A stretch of 64,000 bases of DNA from Paenibacillus ferrarius (GCF_002027705.1 NZ_MBTG01000025.1:1-64000), one strand, 5' to 3'. Numbered from the stretch's first letter, positions 42,389 through 50,722 are shown. Numbers and translations are program-made. Notes: generated by a model from the sequence alone, not told the origin.

Positions 42389-43632
42389 GCATAATGTCCC
42401 CCTATCATGATCGCTCTTTCTTTGGCTTGTGCGGTTCCCAGCAGTGAAGAAGCTCTAATGATTGCGGCGCCGCCAAATCTGTCTTTAATATTATCCTGGG
42501 CCTTGGCGAGCCTAAGATTTCTTTCGATATCCTCAAACAGATCAAGCTGGTACGTGCTGTCATTCGTCAGTTGAGATAGGTCTACAGCTAAATGCGTGAG
42601 GGGATCTCCATTCCAATATTTCTTGAACAGTTCGCGTGCTACTGAAACAACATGATGCTCTAAACAAGTCGGGGAAGGTATTGTCATCTGCCTCGAAAAT
42701 CCTCCCGTCATCGTCCCTACGCTAACTGTTACTACACGCCCCATGCTGTTGTACCGCCTGCTTGTTCGGCATACTTCAATCACTAATTCAATCATTAACG
42801 GCTCGATGTCCTCCATTGTCTGGTATTTGGTTGACTGTACAGTTCTGCCTCGAGTAATCGATTGCGGCTTCGCGAAGGCTCTTGCAACGACCGGGCTGGG
42901 ATCAATTCCACGCGCTGTTTGCCAATAATATTCTGCTTTGATGTCGCTTTGTCGTCCCATCCTAATCCGCATGCGCCGCTTGAATTCTCCAAGCTCCAGC
43001 CGCGCTATGTCACCAATAGTATTCAGTCCCATTTTTACAAAATGAACCGTCATACGGGATCCCACCATATACATTCTGGAGATAGGTAACGGCCATAATA
43101 TGGATTCTGCCTGGTCTGCTGGTAACTCAAAAATGCCACTATCACTCTTTTTCGCAAAATTGTCTGTCGCCATTTTTGCAAGTATTTTGGTTGATGAAAT
43201 CCCGGCCCGAATCCAAACACCGGTGGAAAGCATAACTTTTGTTTGCATCTGGCGTGCAATTTTTTCTGGAGATCCAAAAAGCGCCGTTGAACCTGTCACG
43301 TCAATAAATTGCTCATCAATGCTCCACGGCTCAACTAGGTCGGTGAAGGATTCATAAATTTCCGTGATAAGTGTAGAAACATCAATGTACGTCTTCATTC
43401 TTGGTCGGACTATAGTAAGATCCGGGCAAACAGCAAGAGCTTCAAAATTTCGCATTGCAGTTGACACGCCATAAGATTTCGCAATGGGACAAGCAGCTAA
43501 TACAATACCGCTCTTGCGTGCAGGGTCGCCAACCGCAACCGGCTTATTACAAAGCTCAGGGTGCGCTGATTTTTCGACGCTGGCATAAAAACTCTGACAA
43601 TCCACAAGCATAATAGATCTTTTTGATTCCAT
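42385..43632 (-). CDS. Complete Y-family DNA polymerase (UvrX/DinB-like)
   Basis: 415 residues. Catalytic acidic residues are in MLVDCQSFYASVEK (about 8-21) and SIDEQFIDV (about 104-112). The steric-gate/finger region, the HhH segment (MYMVGSRMTVHFVKMGL), the little finger and a C-terminal clamp-binding motif YQLDLF are all present. The family performs error-prone bypass of DNA lesions. It differs substantially from the interrupted polymerase but has the same size and gene order. No LexA box is seen upstream; instead a repeated ATGAGCATAA motif occupies the promoter region. Confidence 0.88.
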   Translation of the reverse strand: MESKRSIMLVDCQSFYASVEKSAHPELCNKPVAVGDPARKSGIVLAACPIAKSYGVSTAMRNFEALAVCPDLTIVRPRMKTYIDVSTLITEIYESFTDLVEPWSIDEQFIDVTGSTALFGSPEKIARQMQTKVMLSTGVWIRAGISSTKILAKMATDNFAKKSDSGIFELPADQAESILWPLPISRMYMVGSRMTVHFVKMGLNTIGDIARLELGEFKRRMRIRMGRQSDIKAEYYWQTARGIDPSPVVARAFAKPQSITRGRTVQSTKYQTMEDIEPLMIELVIEVCRTSRRYNSMGRVVTVSVGTMTGGFSRQMTIPSPTCLEHHVVSVARELFKKYWNGDPLTHLAVDLSQLTNDSTYQLDLFEDIERNLRLAKAQDNIKDRFGGAAIIRASSLLGTAQAKERAIMIGGHYA

Positions 43633-43656
43633 AAATCACATCACCGTCCCGCAAAA

Positions 43657-43705
43657 ATGAGCATAAATAGACAAATATTATGCTCATTTTTTATTTATGC
43701 TCATT
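43657..43705. promoter_or_regulatory. Operator-like triple repeat upstream of the island polymerase
   Basis: AATGAGCATAAATA at 43657-43670 is perfectly mirrored by TATTTATGCTCATT at 43692-43705. A third inverted copy, TTATGCTCATT, ends at 43689. The block lies 25-73 bases before the polymerase ATG. The motif differs from the LexA consensus, so a different repressor, perhaps the Xre protein at 41509, may act here. Confidence 0.55.
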
Positions 43706-43733
43706 TCCCATAATGTCTGAAACACCATCTGTA

Positions 43734-44639
43734 TCAGGAAGCAATGGTTTTTTTGACATTGTGCACATACATTTTTTTGTAGATACCAAGAAGTATCGTG
43801 TTCACTTCCGAAGACTCCTCATAATCCCGCGGCAGTGTCATCATATGACCGATCGACTTCGGAGCCGTATCGAACGTCGTCGGCGTGACCGGACTGTCAT
43901 CCAAACCATTGGCCGTTCGCCACATGACTTCGGCGTGAATATCCGACTGCTTGCCGAAGCGGGCGCGGAATTTGTTCTTGAGCTGCGGCAGCGGCGTTTG
44001 GGCCACATCGCCAACGGTGTACATCCCCAGCTTGGCGAAATGTGCAGTCATCCGCGAGCCGACGCCAAACATCTTGCTGACCGGCTGTGTCCATAAGGTT
44101 TCTGCAAGCTTTGACGGGTGCAGCGTGTAGACGCCGCTCGGATTCTTTTTCGCCCAAATATCGGTCGCAATCTTCGCTAGAATTTTATTCGAGCTAATCC
44201 CGATTCGGACTCTCACGCCCGTTTGCCGGAGCACTTTGCGCTGGATGGCTTCCGCAATAGTTAACGGATCTCCGAAGAGCGGCAAGCTGGCCGTGACGTC
44301 AAGAAACTGCTCATCGATACTAAAAACTTCAACCTGATCCGTAAATTCTTCGTAGATCTTGGTAATCATAAGAGAAATATCAATATAATGCTGCATGCGC
44401 GGGCGCATCACGACCAGCTCCGGGCACTTCTTAAGCGCCTCGCCCAGTCGCTCTGCTGTAGATACACCATACTTTTTGGCAACAGGGCAGGCAGCCAGAA
44501 TGATGCCCGACCTCAGCGCAGGATCCCCAGCGACCGCAACGGGTTTATCCTTGAAGCCCGGATGATCCGCCTTCTCAACACTGGCATAGAAGCTCTCGCA
44601 GTCCGCTAGGAATATCGTTCTTTCCTTTCCTTTGCTCAC
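43734..44639 (-). pseudogene. Y-family DNA polymerase (UvrX/DinB-like), N-terminal part
   Basis: GTG start overlapping the upstream gene as GTGA. 301 residues covering palm, fingers and thumb, with catalytic FLADCESFYASVEK and SIDEQFLDV intact. The match to polymerase ends after EVNTILL; the last about 19 residues (GIYKKMYVHNVKKTIAS) are unrelated or very divergent. The little finger and clamp-binding motif are missing; both exist in the piece at 32407-33209. A truncated product could be made under SOS control, but processive lesion bypass would be unlikely. Confidence 0.85.
43795..44173. repeat. 379-bp direct repeat, right copy
   Basis: Matches 32831-33209 with four substitutions and no gaps. 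It lies inside the N-terminal polymerase part and marks the right boundary of the island. Confidence 0.95.
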
Positions 44640-45007
44640 CGTAATCCCCCTCGCATATTCATAAGCATGGTCATAAGTTCTGCCTTAACCAAGCTGCGAA
44701 GCATCGTGAAATGGTGAATGTAACCGCGTACTTTGTATTCAACGTTGATCCCTAAGGCATTCATTTCGGTATGAATCACTTTAATGTCTCTTTTTTTCAT
44801 GCTGCTCTTCAGCTGCTGCAATTGCGGGTAAATGGCATTCTCAACCTCTCTCAAATAAAAAAGCACATGATTGTAGACAATTTTATCCTTGTACACCTTG
44901 AGCTCCTCCATATCCCTTGCAAGCATATCGAGCAAAATGGGCAACAGCGTAAATTCCTTAATAAGTTGAACATCCTCGTCTGTCTCAATTCTTGAGCTGA
45001 CCGTCAT
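44636..45007 (-). CDS. Small helical protein upstream of the interrupted polymerase, paralogous to the YolD partners' helical domain
   Basis: 123 residues from the ATG at 45007 after GGTGGAG. It has the helical domain of the proteins at 31907 and 41933 (IKEFTLLPILLDMLARDMEELK...VEYKVRGYIHHFTMLRSLVKAELM) but lacks the N-terminal YolD-like segment. The stop overlaps the polymerase start (GTGA). The original operon therefore had one such protein before and another after the polymerase. Two LexA-like boxes upstream predict SOS induction. Confidence 0.65.
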   Translation of the reverse strand: MTVSSRIETDEDVQLIKEFTLLPILLDMLARDMEELKVYKDKIVYNHVLFYLREVENAIYPQLQQLKSSMKKRDIKVIHTEMNALGINVEYKVRGYIHHFTMLRSLVKAELMTMLMNMRGGLR

Positions 45008-45027
45008 TTTATCTCCACCACCATATG

Positions 45028-45041
45028 CGAACATATATTCG
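45028..45041 (-). promoter_or_regulatory. LexA (SOS) box, proximal
   Basis: Minus strand CGAATATATGTTCG differs from the Bacillus consensus CGAACRNRYGTTCG in one position. It lies 20 bases before the ATG at 45007. Confidence 0.75.
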
Positions 45042-45058
45042 TGTTACTTATTATATAC

Positions 45059-45072
45059 CGAACATGTATTCG
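45059..45072 (-). promoter_or_regulatory. LexA (SOS) box, distal
   Basis: Minus strand CGAATACATGTTCG, 31 bases upstream of the proximal box. A TTGCAT-like -35 precedes it and a TATAAT-like -10 lies between the boxes, so the pair covers the promoter. Confidence 0.75.
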
Positions 45073-45097
45073 TTATGCAAGCAATTTTAATTGGAAA

Positions 45098-45148
45098 TAA
45101 AATACACCGTGCAGATGAGCGTCTCAGCTCGGCTGCACGGTGCTTTTT
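45098..45148 (-). terminator. Terminator downstream of spoVIF
   Basis: CACCGTGCAG and CTGCACGGTG pair around an 18-base loop; TATTTTATTTC follows on the minus strand. Confidence 0.75.
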
Positions 45149-45155
45149 ACTTCAT

Positions 45156-45444
45156 CTAACGAAACATCGCCCACAGTCGGATTAAGTGAAAAGTGTTGGA
45201 AGGATCGATCTTTTGAGCCACAATAAATTCCAGAATTTGCGCTGTCTGATTGCCGTTCAGCTTCTCGCCGAAGATAGTGGCCGCAAGCTGGGTGAGGCGT
45301 GCAACCTGCGTGTGATTTTGCAAATCAGCCTTGGTGACGCCTTGCAGCAGCATTTTGATACGCTCCTTGATCTCCGGGTTTTTCAATTTGAATTTCACAC
45401 CGCTCCACGAGCGCAGGATCGATGCCATACTGTTGATAGCTCAT
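45156..45444 (-). pseudogene. spoVIF: Stage VI sporulation protein F homologue, frameshifted near the 5' end
   Basis: GGAGG precedes ATG at 45442-45444, which starts MSYQQYGIDPALVER. One extra base at 45399 then throws the frame off. The next register continues VKFKLKNPEIKERIKMLLQGVTK...IVAQKIDPSNTFHLIRLWAMFR, the bulk of a SpoVIF-like protein needed in B. subtilis for spore coat assembly. An internal ATG at 45426-45428 could give a 90-residue form with an altered N-terminus but has no ribosome site. Either a recent loss or a sequencing error. Confidence 0.65.
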
Positions 45445-45618
45445 GTTCGCAACCTCCGATCTGCTATCCTGCTACTAGCATATGAGCGCAGCGAGGCGAA
45501 CTTGACTCGAATCTGGCACCTTCGGAAGCGTGGATGTACAGGGGAATCTCTATCTCCCTCCCAAAAAATAAGAGGCTGCTCGCCAGGTTTTTCACCTTTG
45601 GAGACAACCTCTCAAATT

Positions 45619-45885
45619 TCACATATAAATAGCAATCAGAATGACACAGATGCAATTGAGCACGACCAGGAGCGGAATGCCGATTACAAACGACATATGT
45701 TTGGTCTTATGGCGCCACACGCGCATGCCCAGCCAACCGCCAATCCCGCCACCAAGCGCAGCCAGTGTAAAAAGTCGTTTCTCCGGCACGCGGCGGCCGC
45801 CTTTTTTGGCCTGTCCTTTGTCATGTCCCATTTCTATAAACGTAATGATATTCATCAGCAATAAATAAACAAGAAAATAAGTCAA
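45619..45885 (-). CDS. DUF1294-family small membrane protein
   Basis: 88 residues. An N-terminal helix, then the family core MGHDKGQAKKGGRRVPEKRLFTLAALGGGIGGWLGMRVWRHKTKH (about 18-63) and a C-terminal helix ending LIAIYM. DUF1294 proteins are widespread membrane proteins of unknown role, sometimes fused to cold-shock domains. Single gene. Confidence 0.85.
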   Translation of the reverse strand: MTYFLVYLLLMNIITFIEMGHDKGQAKKGGRRVPEKRLFTLAALGGGIGGWLGMRVWRHKTKHMSFVIGIPLLVVLNCICVILIAIYM

Positions 45886-46027
45886 ATGCGGGACACCTTC
45901 ATTTCAGAAAATAGTAAACTCTACTTTCTATCTTAAAAGCGAACGCGCATGGGGTCAATATCTACGACGATCACGCCAAAAATTAGGGCTGGCGATGCTT
46001 CCCGTCAAGCGTGCAAACCGCTCGCTA

Positions 46028-48073
46028 CTAATCCAGCACTTCGCTGTCAAAAATATGCGAACGCTCCAAATAGGTTCTCAGCCCCAGGAAAGACGCCCCG
46101 GTCCAGAAGGACGAGTCGCCGACGAGCTCAGCCGCATCATCACGCGCCTCTTCCATAACTTCGAAATCCGCCATCATGTCGGCGATGCGGAACTCCGGTA
46201 GCCCGCTTTGCTTGGTGCCGAAGAAGTCCCCCGGCCCGCGCAGCTCCAGGTCGCGGCGGGCGATTTCGAAGCCGTCCGTCGTCTCCGTCATCGCCTTCAT
46301 GCGCTCCTTGCCGACCTCGGTCTTCGGGTCGGCGATGAGCACGCAGAAGGACTGGTGCTCGCCGCGGCCAACCCGCCCGCGCAGCTGATGCAGCTGCGAC
46401 AAGCCGAAGCGGTCGGCATCGTAGATAACCATCAGCGTGGCATTCGGCACGTCCACGCCAACTTCGATGACCGTGGTCGAGACGAGCGCCTCCACGGTCC
46501 CTTCTTTGAAAGCGCGCATGATCGCTTCCTTCTCCTGCGCACTCATCCGCCCGTGCAGCAGGCCGATCCGCATCTGCGGGAAATGCTGCTGCAGCTGAAT
46601 GTGGACGTCGATCGCATTCTGCACGTCCAGCTTGTCCGACTCTTCGATGAGCGGACATATTACATATGCCTGCCGGCCTGCGGCCACCTCGCGCTGGATA
46701 AAGCCCAGTACGCGTTCCAGCATCGCATGCTGCACCGCGTAAGTCTTGATCGGCTTGCGCCCCTTCGGCAGCTCGCGCAGCGTCGACACATCCATGTCGC
46801 CGAAGGCAGTAATCGCCAGCGTGCGCGGAATCGGCGTTGCCGTCATCGTCAGCACGTCGGGCTGCATCCCCTTGCGCCGCAGAATGCTGCGCTGGTTCAC
46901 CCCGAAGCGGTGCTGCTCGTCCGTCACAACGAGGCCTAGCTGCCTGAAGTAGACATCCTCTTGGATGAGCGCATGGGTGCCCACAAGCACGTCGATGAGC
47001 CCCATCTGCAAGGAGGCGAGCAGATCCCGCCGCTGGCGGTCGGTCGAGCTGCCGGTCAGCAGGGCCACCTGCATCCCGTAAGGCTCGAACAAGCTGGTTA
47101 GCGAGCGCTTATGCTGCTCGGCCAAGATCTCCGTCGGCACCATCAGCGCGCCTTGGTAGCCGGCCTTCACGGTCGCGTAGAGGCCTATGGCGGCGACGAT
47201 CGTCTTGCCCGCACCGACATCGCCCTGCAGCAGCCGGTTCATGCTGTAAGGCTCCTGCATGTCGTGCAGGAGCTCAGCGACGACCTTCTTCTGCGACTCC
47301 GTCAGCTGGAAGGGCAGCGCGCGCACGAAGGCGCGGACAGCAGGCAAGTCCACCTGCTGTTTAAGCCCGTCCGCCCGGCTGCGCGTCACGGCGCGGTAAG
47401 CCTGCAGCTTGAGCTGGAACAGGAACAGCTCCTCATAGACCATGCGCCTGCGCGCCTGCTTGCCTTCCTCCACGCCGCTCGGCGTGTGGATGACCGCCAG
47501 CGCCTTGCTGCGCGGCATGAACCCGTACCTGCCGGTCAGGCTCTCCGGCAGCACTTCACTGATCATGGCGCTGTACTGCGTCAGCGCCTGCGCGATGACC
47601 TTGCGCATCCACTTCTGCGTAATCGAGCCTGCAACCGAATATACCGGCTGAATCGTGCCAGTATTCGAATCCCCTTGTCCGGGAAACTCCGAATCGGACA
47701 CGCTCATTTGCCTGCGCCTCGCGTCCCATTTGCCGGTCAGAATAATCTCCTGCTGGGGCCGCAAGCGATCCTTCAAGAAATGGCGGTTAAACCACACCGC
47801 CGTCAGCAAGAACTCATCGACCATCACCTTGCAGGATAGCCGGGACTTGCCGCTGTAGCGCTGCAGCACCGGCTCGCCGATGATTTCCCCCTTCACGGTG
47901 ACGCGGTCGCCGTCCTTTACGCTCGCCAAATCGCGGACCGTATAATCCTCATACCGGAACGGCACATATTCCAGTAAATCCATAACCGTAAAAACGCCCA
48001 TGGCGTTTAGCTCAAGTGCCTTTTGAGCGCCAACACCATGGACTTCGCGTACTGCAATTTGATTTAAATCCAT
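46028..48073 (-). CDS. recG: ATP-dependent DNA helicase RecG
   Basis: 681 residues. The N-terminal wedge/OB domain (about 1-230) contacts branched DNA. Helicase lobe 1 has LLQGDVGAGKTIVAA (Walker A), VVTDEQHRFGV (motif II, DEQH) and TMTATPIPRTLA (motif III). Lobe 2 has ATLMVIYDADRFGLSQLHQLRGRVGRG (motifs V-VI). RecG reverses stalled forks and processes Holliday junctions. ATG with AAGGAT upstream; it follows degV by 4 bases in the same operon. GC content is clearly higher than in neighbours. Confidence 0.95.
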   Translation of the reverse strand: MDLNQIAVREVHGVGAQKALELNAMGVFTVMDLLEYVPFRYEDYTVRDLASVKDGDRVTVKGEIIGEPVLQRYSGKSRLSCKVMVDEFLLTAVWFNRHFLKDRLRPQQEIILTGKWDARRRQMSVSDSEFPGQGDSNTGTIQPVYSVAGSITQKWMRKVIAQALTQYSAMISEVLPESLTGRYGFMPRSKALAVIHTPSGVEEGKQARRRMVYEELFLFQLKLQAYRAVTRSRADGLKQQVDLPAVRAFVRALPFQLTESQKKVVAELLHDMQEPYSMNRLLQGDVGAGKTIVAAIGLYATVKAGYQGALMVPTEILAEQHKRSLTSLFEPYGMQVALLTGSSTDRQRRDLLASLQMGLIDVLVGTHALIQEDVYFRQLGLVVTDEQHRFGVNQRSILRRKGMQPDVLTMTATPIPRTLAITAFGDMDVSTLRELPKGRKPIKTYAVQHAMLERVLGFIQREVAAGRQAYVICPLIEESDKLDVQNAIDVHIQLQQHFPQMRIGLLHGRMSAQEKEAIMRAFKEGTVEALVSTTVIEVGVDVPNATLMVIYDADRFGLSQLHQLRGRVGRGEHQSFCVLIADPKTEVGKERMKAMTETTDGFEIARRDLELRGPGDFFGTKQSGLPEFRIADMMADFEVMEEARDDAAELVGDSSFWTGASFLGLRTYLERSHIFDSEVLD

Positions 48074-48077
48074 ATCC

Positions 48078-48932
48078 TTATACCGTACTCACGAAGGCTG
48101 CGATGGTGCCTGGGCCTGCATGCGCGCCAATCACTGGACCAAGCGTAATATAGTCCACGTGCTCCACAGCGAATTGCTGCATAATGGCTTCCCTCAACAG
48201 CTCCGCGCCTTCCCTATTGTTGGCATGAGCGATGTGCATACTGCGGATGCTGCGGCTCGGAATATCGGCAGCCAGCAGCTCCAGAATGCGGGCAATCGCT
48301 TTTTTGTGACCGCGCACCTTATCAATGGCCGCTACTTCACCCTCGCGATCCAAGGAAAGGATCGGCTTAATATTTAATAATGAACCAAACAGTGCCGAGG
48401 CTTTGCCGATTCGGCCGCCTTTTTGCAGAAATTCCAGCGTATCCACAAGAAAATAAATGTAAAAGTTCTCTCTCATCGTTTGGACGAGCGCCAAAATTTC
48501 CGCTGCACTTTTCCCTGCTCTAGCGGCCCTTGCAGCAGCTACGACCAACGCGCCAATTCCATAGGAGGCAGAACGAGAATCAACCACATGCACTTTGGCT
48601 GCTTCATCCTCCAGCATCGTGGAAGCCAGCAAAGCGGACTGATACGTCCCGCTCAGCACAGAAGCCAGATGAATGGAGATGACCTCCGTATCCGGCTCCT
48701 CCAGCAGGCTCTGATAAAGACTCAGAAATTCCGCAGGAGAAGGCTGTGACGTTCTAGGGAAATGGGAGGACGAAGTCAGCTTCGGATAAAAGGCCTCCGA
48801 CTGCAGCGTTACCGCATCTAGATACTGTTCATCGCCAAAATGAATCTTGAGCGGCACCATCTCGATGTTCAGCTCTTGCCTGAGTGCCAAAGGGATGTCG
48901 GCCGTACTGTCCGTTACGATACGAATTGTCAA
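48078..48932 (-). CDS. degV: DegV-family fatty-acid-binding protein (FakB-like)
   Basis: 284 residues from a TTG with GGAGTGAA upstream. Family marks: TDSTADIPLALR at the N-terminus, SSHFPRTSQPSPAEFL and HLASVLSGTYQSALLA, which line the fatty-acid pocket, plus DTLEFLQKGGRIGKASALFGSLLNIKPIL. FakB proteins present exogenous fatty acids to the kinase FakA. The adjacent gene encodes the FakA/YloV protein, so a matched pair is likely. Confidence 0.85.
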   Translation of the reverse strand: MTIRIVTDSTADIPLALRQELNIEMVPLKIHFGDEQYLDAVTLQSEAFYPKLTSSSHFPRTSQPSPAEFLSLYQSLLEEPDTEVISIHLASVLSGTYQSALLASTMLEDEAAKVHVVDSRSASYGIGALVVAAARAARAGKSAAEILALVQTMRENFYIYFLVDTLEFLQKGGRIGKASALFGSLLNIKPILSLDREGEVAAIDKVRGHKKAIARILELLAADIPSRSIRSMHIAHANNREGAELLREAIMQQFAVEHVDYITLGPVIGAHAGPGTIAAFVSTV

Positions 48933-48979
48933 CAGGATTCACTCCATTTCATGCAATCATCCATTGCGGGTGCGATCGT

Positions 48980-50722
48980 TTATTCAACAGAGAACAGGTA
49001 CGCATACAAAGGCTGTCCACCTGGATGAAGCTCGACTTCCATTTCCGGGTACATGGCCTGGATGAACGCTTCGAGTTCCTCGGTTTCTTCCTCCTTGGCA
49101 TCTTCTCCCGTGAGGATAGTAACGATTTCGCTGCCTTCTTCAATCATGGCTTCCAGCAGCTTTTTGCAAGCGTCCATCAGACTTGGCTGGGACGACACAA
49201 TGCGGCCATCTTGAATGCCGATGAAATGCCCCTGCTTAATCTCAATGCCGTCCATGCTCGTATCGCGCACGGCATACGTAACTTGGCCCGATTTGACACG
49301 CCCCAGCGACTCGTTCATCGCTTCTGTATTCGTATCCGCATCCGCCTTCTCTTGGAAAGCCAGAATCGCGGCAAGGCCTTGCGGAATCGATTTCGAAGGG
49401 ATTACAATGAGTGCCTTGTTATCCACCAAATCGACAGCCTGCTGAGCCGCCAATATAATATTCGAATTGTTCGGCAGCACATAGATGGTTTGCGCATCAA
49501 TGCTGTTGACGGCATTCACGATATCTTCCGTGCTCGGATTCATCGTCTGTCCGCCGGACAGAACAACATCAACCCCTACACTGGATAAAATGTCGGTAAT
49601 CCCATCCCCCAGAGCAACCGCAACAAAACCATAGGCTTTACCTGGTGCTGCCAGTCCTGTCGTTTCCGCAGCAAACGAATGAGGCGCCTCATATCCGCCT
49701 GCCATGTCTTCCAATATATGTGAATGCTGATCGCGCATATTTTCAATTTTGATACGACTAAGTGCCCCGTAATTCATCGCTTGGTTCATCACTTCACCTG
49801 GATATTCCGCGTGAATATGCACCTTCACCAATTCCTCGTCGGCGACAACTAGCAGAGAATCCCCCAGCTTGCTCAGTTGATCACGGAATGTGATTTCATT
49901 GAAAGTCAGCCCCTTGACCTTGCCGGGCACAATCGTCAGCATAAACTCCGTGCAATAGCCGAATTCAATGTCTTCCGTAGCCAAATGTGCTTGAGCCGGC
50001 AAATGCGCGTGCACTTCTTTGGCCAAATTCATGCCCGGAACAAGGGAAACAGCGTCCAATCGCGTATCCATCGTTGCATAGTCATCTTCTTCACGAACCA
50101 GACCGCCGCTCAGCGACGCCACAAAGCCTTCATAGACGCAGACCAGTCCTTGACCCCCTGCATCCACCACACCAACTTGCTTAAGCACAGCAAGCTGCTC
50201 AGGCGTTCTGGCGAGGGCTTCCTTCGCTTTGCTCAGAACCTCCTGCATCAGATCCAACAAATCGTTGCCGCGCCGATACTGCACCGCGTGCTTGGCTGCT
50301 TCTTTGGATACGGTCAAAATCGTGCCTTCTACAGGCTTCACAACAGCTTTGTAGGCTGTTTCTACACCTTGCTGCAGCGCCGCTGCAAATTGCTGTACAT
50401 TTACATGCTCAAGATCGTGCACATGCTTCGCGAAGCCGCGAAACAACTGTGACAAAATAACCCCTGAGTTGCCTCTGGCGCCCATCAGTAACCCTTTGGA
50501 CAATGCATCAGCTGCTTTCCCAATATGAGAGGATGGCTTCTTCTTCAGTTCCTCACAGCCTGCCGTGAGAGTTAAATTCATGTTGGTGCCGGTATCTCCA
50601 TCGGGTACAGGGAAAACGTTCAATCCATTAACCTTGTCTACATTTCGGCGAAGGTTATCCGCACCCGCCAAGACCATGGCAGTGAAGTCATTTCCATTTA
50701 TTGAAATAAAGCGCTTACTCAA
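48980..50722 (-). CDS. fakA: Fatty acid kinase subunit FakA (YloV, DhaL/DAK2 domain)
   Basis: 580 residues; TTG start with AAGGGG upstream. The N-terminal DhaL-type kinase domain (about 1-205) contains NVFPVPDGDTGTNMNLT (Mg-ATP Asp residues) and GARGNSGVILSQLFRGF. The middle and C-terminal domains include FGYCTEFMLT (about 265) and IYVLPNNSNIILAAQQA. With FakB it phosphorylates fatty acids for phospholipid synthesis. It forms a unit with the Asp23-like gene upstream. Confidence 0.88.
   Translation of the reverse strand: MSKRFISINGNDFTAMVLAGADNLRRNVDKVNGLNVFPVPDGDTGTNMNLTLTAGCEELKKKPSSHIGKAADALSKGLLMGARGNSGVILSQLFRGFAKHVHDLEHVNVQQFAAALQQGVETAYKAVVKPVEGTILTVSKEAAKHAVQYRRGNDLLDLMQEVLSKAKEALARTPEQLAVLKQVGVVDAGGQGLVCVYEGFVASLSGGLVREEDDYATMDTRLDAVSLVPGMNLAKEVHAHLPAQAHLATEDIEFGYCTEFMLTIVPGKVKGLTFNEITFRDQLSKLGDSLLVVADEELVKVHIHAEYPGEVMNQAMNYGALSRIKIENMRDQHSHILEDMAGGYEAPHSFAAETTGLAAPGKAYGFVAVALGDGITDILSSVGVDVVLSGGQTMNPSTEDIVNAVNSIDAQTIYVLPNNSNIILAAQQAVDLVDNKALIVIPSKSIPQGLAAILAFQEKADADTNTEAMNESLGRVKSGQVTYAVRDTSMDGIEIKQGHFIGIQDGRIVSSQPSLMDACKKLLEAMIEEGSEIVTILTGEDAKEEETEELEAFIQAMYPEMEVELHPGGQPLYAYLFSVE

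Larger units (their letters stand above)
33210..43794. mobile_element. 10.6-kb AT-rich island interrupting the polymerase gene
   Basis: Bounded exactly by the two 379-bp direct repeats. The interior is much more AT-rich than the flanks. It contains defence-type genes (HNH nuclease, truncated PD-(D/E)xK-like protein, Xre regulator), secreted stalk-domain and adhesin-like genes, at least four broken genes, and an intact Y-family polymerase with YolD partner. No integrase, transposase or relaxase was found, so it is not visibly self-mobile. It could leave by homologous recombination between the repeats. Confidence 0.65.

Noticed and set aside
33210..43794. Idea that the island is an intact prophage or integrative conjugative element
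   Set aside because: No integrase, recombinase, terminase, portal, relaxase or transfer genes are present, and boundaries are long homologous repeats rather than short att sites.
46140..47839. Long ORFs antisense or out of frame to recG (46140-46658, 46208-46939, 47111-47839)
   Set aside because: They arise from the high G+C of recG, have Arg/Ala/His-rich or otherwise atypical composition, no ribosome sites, and lie wholly inside a well-supported gene.
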